Shown here one piece after another: positions 1 through 10,652 of a stretch of 64,000 bases of DNA. Both the position numbers and the translations under genes were made by a program. This DNA comes from Tragulus kanchil (lineage: Eukaryota > Chordata > Mammalia > Artiodactyla > Tragulidae), in assembly GCA_022376925.1 (NCBI GenBank), contig JAIOJX010000004.1:175613501-175677500 (forward strand), given 5' to 3'. Below the pieces are notes generated by a model, which was not told where the DNA came from, made no database searches, and was given only the letters and a program-made list of their open reading frames with translations. Every line of letters starts with the position of its first letter. The stretch's first letter is position 1.

Positions 1-1900
1 CCTGGGAGAAGCTACTACACGCCTGCTCCAGCCTTGCTTCCCTGGGCCTCAAGTCACTTCCAAGGGCTTTAAAGCCAGACAGACCATGTTCAAGCCCTGC
101 CTTCTTCTATGGACTGCTGTGTGGCCTCAGGCAAGTTACTTAACCTTTCTGAGCCCCAGTGTCCTCAACAAACATCAGTCTCCGTTCTCCCCCTGGCCTT
201 TCCAGAACTCCGGGGCTTATGTATTTCTCAACTGTTCATTAAAGAGGACCAGTTCTAGGCACTGGGAAGACTTGGTAGTGAACAAGCCCTAGCCCTCACT
301 CACAGTTTGGCGGAAACGATGAGACGCCCCCGCAGAACACAGCCCAGGCCAGAGCGTCCCCTCCCCCATTAGCTCTGGACTCAGGTGTCACCGCCTCCTT
401 TGTTGCCCAAAAGATGCTCGGAAGCCGGCTGCCTCCCTCCCCGCAGCTCCAGGCCTCTGTCAGGACTGGCCTCGGCGTTTCATCTTCATCTAATCCCGAT
501 AAAGAGCTTTCAAGCTCGGCAGAGAAGACCTCTCTGCTGGAGGTGGGGCAGAGGCGTGCTGGAGGGCCGGCCGGGAGGAGGTGGAGCAGGTGGGTGGGCG
601 GCAGGCCCGGCAGGAATAAAGGCAGGGCCGGGGGAGGGAAGGCGCGAGGTTCAGACTCACTGGAGAGGAGGGTCTCTGAGCAGAGCCGCGGGATCCGGTT
701 CCCGCTGGGATGTGGTTCCAGGTGGAATTATACCACCCCGGCCCCTTTTACGCAATGCACTTAAGCCACCTGAGAATACCCTTAGCCACTGGACCACGAG
801 GGAACAGCAATGCCTTCAGGTGGCACATCCTGAGTCCAGTGGGCAGAGCAGGTGGCGAGAGCTCAGAGAATGCCAGCCCCTGCCCGCTGGCAGAGCCAAC
901 TGAAGTGCAAGATTCGGTTGACTGGCTCTGCGTCTTGGCGAGCCCCTGAGCTCCTTGGGGTCACTCCAACCTTCCCAGGGGTCTCTAGCACACCCTGGGA
1001 TGGCATCTCAGGGCTGCTCTTGCCCCCAGCCCTCCTCCCCCTGCTCTCCTCTGGTCTCTCGAGCCCTCTACAACTTCTCGTTTTCTCCAAGGCTCTAGCG
1101 GCCACCTGAGGTCTCAAAGGCACCTGCTCTGCTCAGAGGTGACTCATCTGAGTCTGAGGCTCAGTTTTCCTGGGAGAAGCTACTACACGCCTGCTCCAGC
1201 CTTGCTTCCCTGGGCCTCAAGTCACTTCCAAGGGCTTTAAAGCCAGACAGACCATGTTCAAGCCTTGCCTTCTTCTATGGACTGCTGTGTGGCCTCAGGC
1301 AAGTTACTTAACCTTTCTGAGCCCCAGTGTCCTCAACAAACATCAGTCTCCGTTCTCCCCCTGGCCTTTCCAGAACTCCGGGGCTTATGTATTTCTCAAC
1401 TGTTCATTAAAGAGGACCAGTTCTAGGCACTGGGAAGACTTGGTAGTGAACAAGCCCTAGCCCTCACTCACAGCTTGGCGGAAACGATGAGACGCCCCCG
1501 CAGAACACGGCCCAGGCCAGAGCGTCTCCTCCCCCATTAGCTCTGGACTCAGGTGTCACCGCCTCCTTTGTTGCCCAAAAGATGTTCGGAAGCCGGCTGC
1601 CTCCCTCCCCGCAGCTCCAGGCCTCTGTCAGGACTGGCCTCGGCGTTTCATCTTCATCTAATCCCGATAAAGAGCTTTCAAGCTCGGCAGAGAAGACCTC
1701 TCTGCTGGAGGTGGGGCAGAGGCGTGCTGGAGGGGCGGCCGGGAGGAGGTGGAGCAGGTGGGTGGGCGGCAGGCCCGGCAGGAATAAAGGCAGGGCCGGG
1801 GGAGGGAAGGCGCGAGGTTCAGACTCACTGGAGAGGAGGGTCTCTGAGCAGAGCCGCGGGATCCGGTTCCCGCTGGGAGGTGGTTCCAGGTGGATTATAC
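1..1900 (+). repeat. Tandem duplication 1 (unit about 1,168 bp; first copy cut by window edge)
   Basis: Positions 1-733 match 1169-1900 in the same orientation. Copy 1 starts before the window; copy 2 is about 734-1900. I counted roughly eight substitutions in the shared 733 bp (about 1%), for example at 306, 414 and 706 relative to copy 1. Identity stops abruptly after TTATAC. Both copies contain an AATAAAGG string and a GC-rich tract. No coding content. Confidence 0.93.
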
Positions 1901-1974
1901 ACGCCTGTCAGGTAGGAGTTCAGATGCCGCTTCAAAAGGTCCCTTTGGCGGGGCTTTCTCCTTTAAAATTGTGA

Positions 1975-2565
1975 AAGAGAATACATACACAGAGAAGTCC
2001 CATACACATGAGAAAACAAAGTCTGCTGTGCCTACCAGTCAGGTCAGGAAGGGAAACATTTTAGTGCCCCAAAGTCCCTGGACACCCCTTCTCCCCTCAG
2101 AGGGACCACCATCCTGAATTTAGGGTGATTGCTTCTTGGCGTTTTTTATATGTTTATCTTTTCGTTTGTGTTTCTAAACAATATAGATTAGTCTGGGCTG
2201 TTTTTGGACTTTGTATAATCAGAATCATGTTGTGGGTGTTTTTTGCGACCTACTTCTTTCACTCAACATTTTTCTTTAAATTATTTATTTCTTTTTTTTA
2301 GTTGTGGCACACAGGCTTCTTGAGGCAGCAGCTTCTCTTGTTGCAAGGCAAAGGATCCAGAGCTCAAGGGCTCAGTGGTTGTGGTGTCTGGGCGTAGTTG
2401 CCTCTGGTGGTATATAGGATCTTCCCGGAGCAGGGATTGAACCGTGTCCCCTGCATTGGCAGGCAGATTCTTAACCACTGGGACACCGGGGAAGTCCCGA
2501 CGACGTTATGTTTTTCTAAGCTACATCCGGTTGACAGTGTGGCTGAAGTTTGTTTATTTCGGTTG
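1975..2565. mobile_element. Ancient L1-like fragment interrupted by a SINE
   Basis: AT-rich sequence on both sides of a CHR-type SINE resembles the antisense 3' part of old mammalian L1 elements; strings such as CTTCTTTCACTCAACATT are typical. Degenerate, non-coding. The subfamily cannot be named by eye. Confidence 0.45.
2272..2498 (-). mobile_element. CHR-type tRNA-derived SINE, antisense
   Basis: Reading antisense, the tail is AT-rich (ATTATTTATTT), followed by the body and a tRNA-like head ending AACCACTGGGACACCGGGGAAGTCC. The internal promoter B-box complement GGGATTGAACC is recognisable. Confidence 0.8.
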
Positions 2566-2574
2566 GTAAAGAGC

Positions 2575-2935
2575 AGGGGTTCCCTGGCAGCTCAGTGGTG
2601 AGGGGTTCGCCTGCCAATGCAGGAGACACAGGTTCGATCCCTGATCTGGGAAGATCCCACACGCTGCAGGGCAGCTAAGCCTGTGAGCCACAACTATTGA
2701 GCCTGTGCTCTAGAGCTCGGAGCCACAACTACTGAGCCCATGCGCCTCAACTATTGAAGCCTGTGTGCCCTAGAGCCTGAGTTCCACAACAAGAAAAGTC
2801 ACCGCAACAAGAAGCCTGCTCATCGCAGCTAGAGGGAACCCCCACTCCCTGCAACTAGAGAAGAGCCTGTGGCAGCTGTGAAAACCCAGAACAGCCAAAA
2901 ATAAATAAACAAAATATTTTTTCTTTTTTTAAAAA
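2575..2935 (+). mobile_element. CHR-type tRNA-derived SINE, sense, near full length
   Basis: The head GGTTCCCTGGCAGCTCAGTGG, a B-box-like GGTTCGATCC, the long unique body (GAGCCTGTGC, GAGTTCCACAACAAG) and an AAATAAATAAAC tail are all present in order. Confidence 0.85.
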
Positions 2936-3274
2936 AGCAGGGATCCCAAGCCCTGGCCAGTGGAGGTAAACCCAGCCCACGACCTTTCTGTCTGGGCCTT
3001 TACGTTATGAATGGTTTGGGTATTTTTTTACGGTCGGAAAAAAATCAAAAGGAGATTACGTATTTCGTGGTATGAAAATGATGCAGCCCTCTGAATCTGC
3101 CAGTTTTGCATCTGAGGATTTAAACAACACAGGGTCAAAAATATTGGGGAAAAAATTTCCAGAAAGTTCCATAAAGCAAAACTTTAATTTGCAGTGCACG
3201 TGGAACCTGTTTATATAGCTTTTGTATTGTATTTACTACTACTCACATAGCACTTAACGTTGTAATGGTGTTTT

Positions 3275-3432
3275 GGGTTTTTTTTTTTTAGCCGTGCTGA
3301 GGCTTAGTTGGGGCACATGGGATCTTTGATCTTTGCTGTAGCGTGTAAACTCTTCACTGCGCATTCGAGACCTTGTCCCCTGCGCAGGGGTGGGAGCAGA
3401 GTCTCAGCCACCAAACCACCAGGGGCATTCCT
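3275..3432 (-). mobile_element. Degenerate tRNA-derived SINE inside the MER2-like element
   Basis: An antisense T-rich tail followed by TTAGTTGGGGCACATGGGATC and a head CCACCAAACCACCAGGGGCATTCC. It splits the MER2-like sequence between GTAATGGTG and GAGGTATTAG. Confidence 0.65.
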
Positions 3433-3477
3433 GTATGAGGTATTAGAAGTAATTTACAGATGATTTAAAGTGAAGCT

Positions 3478-3652
3478 AACCCTTGGACAACGTGCATTCG
3501 AGCTGCTTGGGGACATTTGCTGTGCTACACGGTCGGTTGACCCTGAGGATGCAGAAATTTCGATACGGAGGGCAGCCTGTAACGTCACACTTAGATCCCC
3601 AGCTGTGCGGGGGTCAGTGCCTCTCACCGCCACGTCGTTCAAGGGTCAGCTG
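3478..3652. mobile_element. Short pogo-like MITE with inverted ends
   Basis: The ends ACCCTTGGACAACG (3479-3492) and CGTTCAAGGGTCA (3637-3649) are imperfect inverted repeats. The interior contains CGGTTGGTTGACCCTGAGGATGC, related to MER2-type termini in reverse. Non-autonomous and ancient. Confidence 0.5.
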
Positions 3653-3707
3653 TCTAGGGGCAGCCCATGCCGTTTTACGAATCCTACGCTTTTATGTTAT
3701 GACATAT

Positions 3708-4265
3708 AATTTTTGTTGTTAGTCGCTAAGTCCTATCCTACTCTTCCTGACTCCATGGACTGTAGCCTGCCAGGCTCTTCTGTCCCGGGGTGGCCCCAGG
3801 CACGAGTCCTGGAGGGGGCCTTCCCTGGCGACGCAGTGGTGAAGAATCCACGTGCCGGTGTTGGAGACAGGGGTTCGATCCGTGGCCCAGGAAGATCCCA
3901 CGCAGAGCAACTAAGCCTGTACGCAAGCACTGCTGAGCCTGTGCGCCAGAGCCCAGGAGCCACGAGGGTGAAGCCCGAATGCCCTGGAGCCCGTGCTTCA
4001 CAGCAAGAGAAGCCAGCGCAGTGAGAGGCCCGCACGCCACCACGAGAGAGTGGCCCCCCTCACTGCAACTACAGAGGAGCCTGTGGAGCCACAAAGATGC
4101 AGCACAGCCACAAATAAATACATAAATAAGCTTTTTCATTGCTGGAATACTGGAGTGGGTAGCCATTTCCTACCCAACGGGATCTTCCTGACCCAGGGAT
4201 CTAACTTGAGTCCCTTGCGTTACCTGCAGGCAGATTCTTTACCACCGAGCCGCCAGGGAAGCCCT
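3708..4265 (-). mobile_element. Bov-tA SINE, antisense, split by a CHR SINE
   Basis: The two halves are at 3708-3808 (GTTGTTAGTCGCTAAGTCC, GACTCCATGGACTGTAGCC) and 4133-4265 (ATACTGGAGTGGGTAGCCATT to CGCCAGGGAAGCCC). They are the classic ruminant Bov-tA SINE in reverse, separated by a younger insertion. Confidence 0.85.
3815..4130 (+). mobile_element. CHR-type SINE inserted in the Bov-tA
   Basis: Head GGCCTTCCCTGGCGACGCAGTGG, B-box GGTTCGATCC and tail CACAAATAAATACATAAATAA. It lies between the halves of the Bov-tA element, so it is younger than that copy. Confidence 0.82.
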
Positions 4266-4481
4266 GTGAAATAACATACGGACAAATCAATAGTCCTATG
4301 TGTCTACCATCCAGGTCAAGAAAGAGAACAGTACTGCACCCCAGAGCCCCTGGACCCCCACCCCACTCACATTACCCCCCTCTTGAGCATCTGTGGATTT
4401 CATTGTCCGTGATGGGCGCAGGAACCAATCCTCCACAGATAGTGAGTAATGAGCCCCTTTTCTATGTCCATATGTAAAGTT

Positions 4482-4626
4482 GTTTTTTTTTAAATATTTA
4501 CTTATTTGACTGTGTCAGGTCTTAGTTGCAGCATGTGGGATCTTAGTTCCTTGACCAGCGATTGAACTCAGACCCCCTACACGGGGAACACAGAGCCTTA
4601 GCCACTGGACCACAAGACAAGTCCCC
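4482..4626 (-). mobile_element. CHR-type SINE, antisense, short form
   Basis: T-rich tail at 4482-4505, then TCAGGTCTTAGTTGCAGCATG and a head ending CCACTGGACCACAAGACAAGTCCCC. Confidence 0.78.
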
Positions 4627-4959
4627 AGACATAAAGTTTTGTTGAAACACAGCCTTGCCTGTCCACGCGCGGCTCGTCTGCAGCTGCCCCTGCCCCTCGA
4701 CAGCAGATTGAGACCTGCCGCGACAGAGACCATATGGCTCACAAAGTTAAAATATGGACTCTCTGGCCCTTTACGGAGCCCGTTTGTCAACAGCACGTTT
4801 GTGGAGCGTCCCGCTGAAGGAACAAACTGCGATCTGTTTAGCTGTGATTGACGTTCCAGGTGCGCCCGCCTCTGCACGCTCACGTGTGGTCCCCAGCCAC
4901 GCGTGTTCGGTGCCTCCAGGGATATGCTCCCGTTAAGACTGCTTCTCTCTGCACTCTCC

Positions 4960-5105
4960 TCCTCCCTGTGGGAACCGTGAGCTCCGCGAGGGTAGAGCAC
5001 ACGTGGCCTGGTTTGGCTTCGAATCCTTGGCCCCCAGCACGGAGCCTGGCACCCAGAGGATGCCCGGGAAATACTCCCAGTGACAGAATGAATTCGGCTC
5101 CCGGC
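4960..5105 (+). mobile_element. L2 LINE 3' end fragment
   Basis: Contains the recognisable L2 tail order: GTGAGCTCCGCGAGGGTAGAG, then CCCAGCACGGAGCCTGGCA, then GAATGAATT. Confidence 0.6.
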
Positions 5106-5109
5106 CAGA

Positions 5110-6950
5110 CAACCCCGGAGTGCTGAGCAGGGTGGAGACCTGAGCCGCCAGGACAGGAGGGAGGAAACCCTGCTGACTCGTGACGGAGGGCTTGACCCCC
5201 CACCTGCTTCTCCTCTTGTGAAAGACCCAGGGAGGCCTGGCAGCAGGTGGCAGGCTGGGGGGTGGTGGGGGTGGGAGAAAAGCCAGAGGAAGGGAAAGGG
5301 GTGGTGCAGGTGAGCCTGGAGAGGTGGAGGGGAGGGAGCAGGTGTGACACTGGCAGATGGAGCGCCTGGCTTCCTGGGAAGGATAGTCTGAGCTGCCAGG
5401 GTCTGAGGCCTGGAAGACTGACCAGTCGCCTGCCTGCTCTGAGCCCCTGCATCCCTCCTGTGCCGGCCTCTTGCCAGTGGCAAGAGAAAGGCATGTCTAG
5501 GACACCAGTGACCCCAGGGCTGGTGCCTGGGACCCCTCAGGGAAGGTCTATGTGCCTCGACCATGGGGACAGGCTGTCTGGGAGAAGTGGGGGGCCTGTC
5601 CAGGGGGCCGGCCCCAGGAGAGCGTGGCCTGCAGTGGGGCCAGAGCAGGAGCCCCTTTGAGGCTCTAAGTGCCCTCCTTGTTTGCTGCTGATGGGGAGGC
5701 CGTGGGGCAGTGGCGGGGAAGGAGGCACCAAGTGGGTGCAGTCCAAGCCTACCTGCGGGGCGTGGCCTCCCGTTGGGCAGCCTGTCCTTAGAACGTCAGG
5801 GGAGGGACGCGCTACGGCATCAGTCAGGGGGTCCAAGGGCCCCTGTCTGAAGGCAAGTTCGTGCTTGACATCACACACCAGACTTAGAACATCTGTCGTT
5901 GTTGTTCAGTCGCTAAGTGCTGTCTGACTCTTTGCAACGCCATGGACGGCAACCTGGACCTCCCTTCCTTCGCCACCTCCCAGAGGTTTAAAACATGCAG
6001 CGACCTTGACATCAGAACCTCCCCTTCTCAGACCTGTCCCAGGGAGCTGGGGCCCAGGAGACAGCGTGCGCATAGAAGGATGAACAGCCCTGGTTCCATG
6101 GAGCGCAGCTCAGCCAGCCTCTAGCCGCAGAGCTTACAATAAGCTCCACCCCCCGGCCCCGCCTAGACCCGGGGTTACCCTTTCCTCCCAGACTCCCGCC
6201 CCCTCCCACACCCCACTTCTGAGCCCTGCTGATGACTGCCTGCGTTCTTGCCCCTGCTGGCCCCTTGGCCTAGAAGGTGTCCTCACACGGCGACTCCAAC
6301 CTGTTGTTCAAGGTCAAGGTCTAGTACTTGCTTCTGGTCCACTTTCCCAGCCTCTGACCCTCCCAGCGTTGCTCCCCACAGGGATCACCTGTGCTTCCGA
6401 ATGGGCAGGAGCTCAGAGGTGCGGGGCACAGCTGAGTTCACCTGGAGTGGGGGAGGGTGGAGGCGGCCAAGGAAAGAGTACCCCACCCCAGGAGGTGGGC
6501 CGTGTGAGGAGGAGAGCAGGGGAAGGCTGGTGCGGAGGGGTCCACGGGGTCAGGGTCAGGGCCACAGCCTAGCCACCGGGGTCTTTGCTGGCCTCCTGGG
6601 TGGGAAGCGTCAGGTGTGGGGAGGGGCGGGGCGGGGAGGGGAGGAAGGACCAGGTGGGCAGGTCAGAGGCTGCGGAAGGGCAGGGAGGAGGATGGAGCGC
6701 AGCTGAGTGGCTGTGTGCCCGGAGGGCACAGGCTTTGTAGGGGGGTGGAGATTTGAGAGGAGCCAGGGTGAAGGTGATCTGGCAAAGGCGTCCCCAGGAA
6801 GGCGTTAGTGTGCTGTCAACCAGAAGCGCTTACATTGTAAAGGAGGCTGGCGCTGGGGGGTGTCGGATCCCACAGAAGGAACTGCCGAGGTGAGAGTTCA
6901 GGCTGCTGAGGAAGGCGGCTGGGAGCTCTCTAGCATTTCTCTCCTCCTCT
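5110..6950. other. GC-rich non-coding stretch with one Bov-A scrap
   Basis: No convincing exon, domain or RNA gene. A short antisense Bov-A piece is at about 5892-5955 (GTTGTTGTTCAGTCGCTAAG). Frames here, including a 349-codon minus-strand frame at 4515-5564, have no recognisable protein and run through SINE sequence. Confidence 0.6.
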
Positions 6951-6954
6951 TTCT

Positions 6955-7075
6955 AACAGGAAATGTGGTCAGATCATGTCACTTCCCAGTTTAGGAGCCC
7001 ACAGAGGTTCCGCAGGTTTCCAGATCAAAAGTCAACTGCCTAGCTCCCCCCGGCCCCCACCCAAGCCCTTTCTTC
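6955..7075 (+). mobile_element. L2 LINE fragment
   Basis: GTCAGATCATGTCACTTCC followed by a degenerate AAAGTC-AACTGCCTA segment matches the L2 3' coding/UTR region. Confidence 0.5.
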
Positions 7076-7104
7076 CCATTCCATCACAACGAGTCAGCCT
7101 TTTG

Positions 7105-7308
7105 GACTTCCCTGGTGGCTCAGACGGTAAAGAATCTGCCTGCACTGTGGGAAAGCTGGCTTCTATCCCTGGGTCAGGAAGACCCCTGGAGAAGGAAATG
7201 GCAACGCACTCCAGTACTCCTGCCTGGAGAATCCCATGGACAGCGGAGCCTGGCGGACTTATAGTCCATGGGGTCCCAAAGAGTTGGACACGACTGAGTG
7301 ACAAAGCA
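7105..7308 (+). mobile_element. Bov-tA SINE, sense, full length
   Basis: The complete order is present: GACTTCCCTGGTGGCTCAGA head, CTCCAGTACTCCTGCCTGGA middle, and GAGTTGGACACGACTGAGTG end. It is the best-preserved ruminant SINE in the window and a good marker of the lineage. Confidence 0.93.
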
Positions 7309-7309
7309 C

Positions 7310-9040
7310 ACGCTCTAGAGTCCCCCAGCTCCTGTCCAGGCTCAAGGCTTGTAGGAGCGTCACCCAAGAGCTTCCTTGTGCTTGAACCCCCTCGCTTGGA
7401 CCCTCCCCTCTAAACCTGGCTCCTACTCTTCCTTCAAAGTTCACCTCTGTAGTAAAGAGATGGAAACGAAAGATCAAAACGCTCACAGCTATGAGGCCAC
7501 TTGGGGAGGACTGCACACAAGCTCAAGGTCCTTCTTATCCCTCACTGTGGTTTCTAGAATGTACACAGGGAGTGTGTAGCATTTTTATAATGGACGGGGG
7601 TGCCCTGAAGAGTTCTCATTTAATAACCAAAGTGCCAGATCCCTGGGTCGCCTCTCCAGGAAGCACCTGCCCCTCCGGCCAGGCCAGGTCCCGTCAGCTG
7701 GGCTTCTGTCACTCCGGAGACTTCCCTTTTTCTCATCACTTTCAGTCTGGTCAGGCAGCTCCCTTCCCAGGGGCAGCAGGCCTTCAAGGCGACGCAGCCT
7801 CCTGGCTGAAGTGGGAGTCCTGTCTCTCACCAGGCTCCCTCGCTCTCCTTTCAGTGACAAGGAGCAGAACCCACTCCACCCGCTCTACCACGGCTCCACC
7901 CCATCCTGACAGCCTTCTGAGAAGGGAGAACTGGAGGGAGAAACAGAATCCCCCGGTGCCCCAGGCCGCACGCTCAAAAGTGCTCCAAAGTGCCTTTCAA
8001 AACAAGCCAAAAGGGAAGTGACTGCTGTTAAGAATACCAATTAACACCAGTGAAACGAATACCTTTCTGGACTAAAGATTTGACATTCTGCACTTGGTGT
8101 GTGTCCCCCCCCCCGTGTCCCTGGCATTCAGGGTCCTGAGTCTAGAGGCGTGAGAATAGGAGGCAGGCAGGCGTGGAGAGGCCCTCCCCCCACCCCCAGG
8201 CAAGCCACATCCGTGAGCATCTTTGTCAGGTGGGGAAAGACGTGACAGCCAGGCTGATCACCGTGTTCCGAGGGCACGAGCGCCGAAAGCTTCAGGAGAC
8301 ACATGCTCTGTTCAAAGACTGCCTCCCGGCGCCCGCTCCGCGCCTCCCCCTCATCAGCCGCTCCGCTGCGCGCCGCTGTGTTTGATGCATGCACCCCGAG
8401 GGCCTCACCGGGTTTCCGTGGCATCCTGGGATTCGTGCTCAGGCAAATGGCCAGAGTCCCATGATAAAAACCAGCAGCCCTGCACCTGCCACCCTTCAGA
8501 AGGGGCTTGAGAAAAGGCAGGCCCAGCTCGGAGAGATGCCCGAATTAAACTGGAGGGCAAAGCTCCTGCCTAAAATAAGGACCATGGGAACAGCTTTCTT
8601 CTGTGGTGGGAGAATCCAGTGTTTTCATTGAAAATCGACCTAAGTAGCTGGAATGGATCCCTTTGATCACCACCTCTGGGCTCTCAGAGCCTTGGCCCAG
8701 TGCCCTAGAAGGGATTGCGTTCCGGACAGAGGAGGAAGGAAGCTGGGGCCAGGATCTGGCTTGGGGTTGGTGGGTGAGAGGAACAGGGAGCGGGCCAGGG
8801 CAGCTGGAGAGAGTCGAGGGGGCTGCTGGGAGCCAGCCCGATCCTGGGGTGAGGCCTGCTGCTCCTGGGAGGGAGGCACTCAGGCCGGCCTTGCCACAGG
8901 ACCCGTCTGTGGAGGGCTCGTGGCGGCTGCTGGTTGCGGCTCTGGGAGTCACAGGCTCTCTTGATCTGGGCGATGGCAGCGTTCCCCCTGATGCCGCAGG
9001 GTTAGTCATCGTCCGCAGACCCACTCTGGGCTCCGCGTAT
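7310..9040. other. Unique non-coding DNA, nothing recognised
   Basis: Mixed-composition sequence with a C run at 8105-8114. No exon with good splice sites and no known repeat could be named. Probably intronic or upstream NFAM1 sequence. Confidence 0.5.
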
Positions 9041-9047
9041 CTGCCTG

Positions 9048-9262
9048 TTGTGTGTGCACTCGGCCACTTCAGTTGTGTCTGACATTGGGCAACGCTGTGG
9101 ACTGTCGTCCATCAGGCTCCTCTGTCAATGGGAGTCTCCAGACGAGCCTCCTGGAGTGGGTCGCCATGCCCTCTTTCAGCGGGTCTTCCCCACCTGGGAT
9201 GGAAATTGCATTTCCCGCATTGCAGGCGGATTCTTTACTGCTGAGCTGCTGGGGAAGCCCGT
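9048..9262 (-). mobile_element. Bov-tA SINE, antisense
   Basis: TTGTGTCTGACATTGGGCAAC, CTGGAGTGGGTCGCCATGCC and a head complement ending CTGCTGGGGAAGCCC, in order. About 15-20% diverged by eye. Confidence 0.85.
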
Positions 9263-9337
9263 GTCTGTCGGTGACCTAAATTTAGCAGAAGGGCCTCTGA
9301 ATTTTTATCTCCTTTAAAAGAGGGCTGCTCTTTCATT

Positions 9338-9558
9338 CATTTTTGTTTTTTTTAAATATATTTCTTTATTTGGCTGTGTGGGATTTTAGTTGCGGCACAG
9401 GAAATCTTCAGTCTTCCTTGTGGCATGGGTGCTCTCTCGTTACAGCTTGTGAGCCCTTACTTGTACCACGTGGCTCTAGTTCCCTGACCCAGAATCGAAC
9501 CCAGGCCTCCTGCATTGGAAGTATTGAGTCTTAGCCACTAGACCATCAGGGACATCCC
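9338..9558 (-). mobile_element. CHR-type SINE, antisense
   Basis: T-rich tail, TTTATTTGGCTGTGTGGGATT, then GAACCCAGGCCTCCTGCATTG and a head ending CCATCAGGGACATCCC. Confidence 0.82.
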
Positions 9559-9644
9559 TGTTCTTTCATTTGAAAAGCATTTTCTTTTGCTTACTTCAAG
9601 ATTTTAAAGTTGTTGCCTAGAGTAGTCGCCAAGAGTGTGGTGTT

Positions 9645-10505
9645 AGGGCTTTCCTGGGGCTCAGTAAAGAATTCACCTGCGGGCTTCACTGGTGGTCCAG
9701 TGGGTAAGGACACCGCCTTGCAGTGCGGGGGGCTCTGGTTTGATCCCTGGCCTGGGAAGATCCCACGTGCTACGGAGCGGCTGGACCGATGTGTCCAACA
9801 ACCGAGCCAGAGTTCTGGAGCGCATGCGCCCAGAGCCGGTGCTGTGCGACAGCAGAGGCCACTGCAATGGGAGGCCCACATGGGCCAAAGAACAAAGATG
9901 GATGAAAATAGATAAATGAAAGACCAATAGAAATGGCCCGCCCGCCCCACTTCCTCCCCAACCCACCCTGCTCCAAAATAAATAAATAAATAAAACTATA
10001 AAAATAAATAAATAAATAAATAAAAATGAAAGACCAATAAAAGTGACCAAAAAAAAAAAAGATATGTGCAGTTTAAAAAAATTAAAAAATATGGGCTTGG
10101 GCTTCCCTGGTGGTCCACTGGGTAAGGACACTGCCTAGCAGTGCAAGGGGTGCCAGTTCGATCCCTGGCCTGGGAAGATCCCGCGTGCCGTGGAGCGGCT
10201 GGAACAGTGTGTCCAATTATGAGCCAGCGCTCTGGAGCGCATGCGCCCAGAGTCAGTGCTCAGCAGCGAGAGAGGCCATTGCAGTGGGAGGCCCACACAG
10301 GCCAAAGAACAAAGATGGACATAAATAAATAAATAAACAATAAAAGAGGCCAAATGTTTTAAAAAATTAGCAGTGTGGGGCCAGGAACTTCCCTGGCAGT
10401 CCAGTGGCTAAGACTCTGTGGTTCCGCAGCTGGGGGCACGGGTTCCGCCCTTGGTTGGGGAACTAAAATCTCACCTGCCACAGGGCAGCCGTAAAAAGAA
10501 AGAAG
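9645..10505 (+). mobile_element. Cluster of sense SINEs: Bov-tA head plus three CHR-type copies
   Basis: A Bov-tA head (about 9648-9681) is cut by a CHR SINE at 9682-9925. An A/T-rich AAATA tract (9976-10035) follows, then a second CHR SINE at 10098-10350 and a shorter CHR-1-like one at 10386-10500. The two long copies share the GGAGCGCATGCGCCCAGAG core. All read the same way. Confidence 0.82.
9976..10024. repeat. (AAAT)n simple repeat
   Basis: Repeated AAATA units from SINE tails, interrupted once by AAACTATAA. Confidence 0.85.
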
Positions 10506-10529
10506 AAAATGAACGAAAGTGGGTTACTG

Positions 10530-10652
10530 GCATCACCAGTTCAATGCACCTGAGTCTGAGCAGGCTCCGGGAGCCAGTGGAGGACGGGGAAGCCTGGCGT
10601 GCTACGGCCCGTGAGGTCACAAAGAGTCACTCACAACCGACTGAACTGAACG
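10530..10652 (+). mobile_element. Bov-A/BovB 3' end fragment
   Basis: TGAGTCTGAGCAGGCTCCGG, then GAAGCCTGGCGTGCTACGG and GAGTCACTCACAACCGACTGA correspond to the shared 3' end of BovB LINEs and Bov-A SINEs. The part from 10593 recurs at 11760 through the tandem duplication. Confidence 0.8.

Larger units (their letters stand above)
3083..4450 (+). mobile_element. MER2/Tigger-type DNA transposon, broken by later insertions
   Basis: Positions 3083-3270 and 3433-3465 match the left part of a MER2-like pogo/Tigger element (CAGCCCTCTG start, CCAGAAAGTTCC). The tail at about 4383-4450 (CTTGAGCATCTGTGGATTT, GGAACCAATCCTCCACAGAT) matches the right end. Everything between is later insertions. Long decayed, no transposase. 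Confidence 0.65.

Noticed and set aside
2575..2935. tRNA-like sequences with B-box motifs, here and at other SINE sites
   Set aside because: They are the tRNA-derived heads of SINEs, without a foldable intact tRNA; not functional tRNA genes.
4515..5564. 349-codon minus-strand frame
   Set aside because: It ends inside a CHR-type SINE and spans an L2 fragment; no recognisable protein.
9960..10024. Multiple AATAAA strings as poly(A) signals
   Set aside because: They belong to SINE tails and simple repeats, not gene ends.
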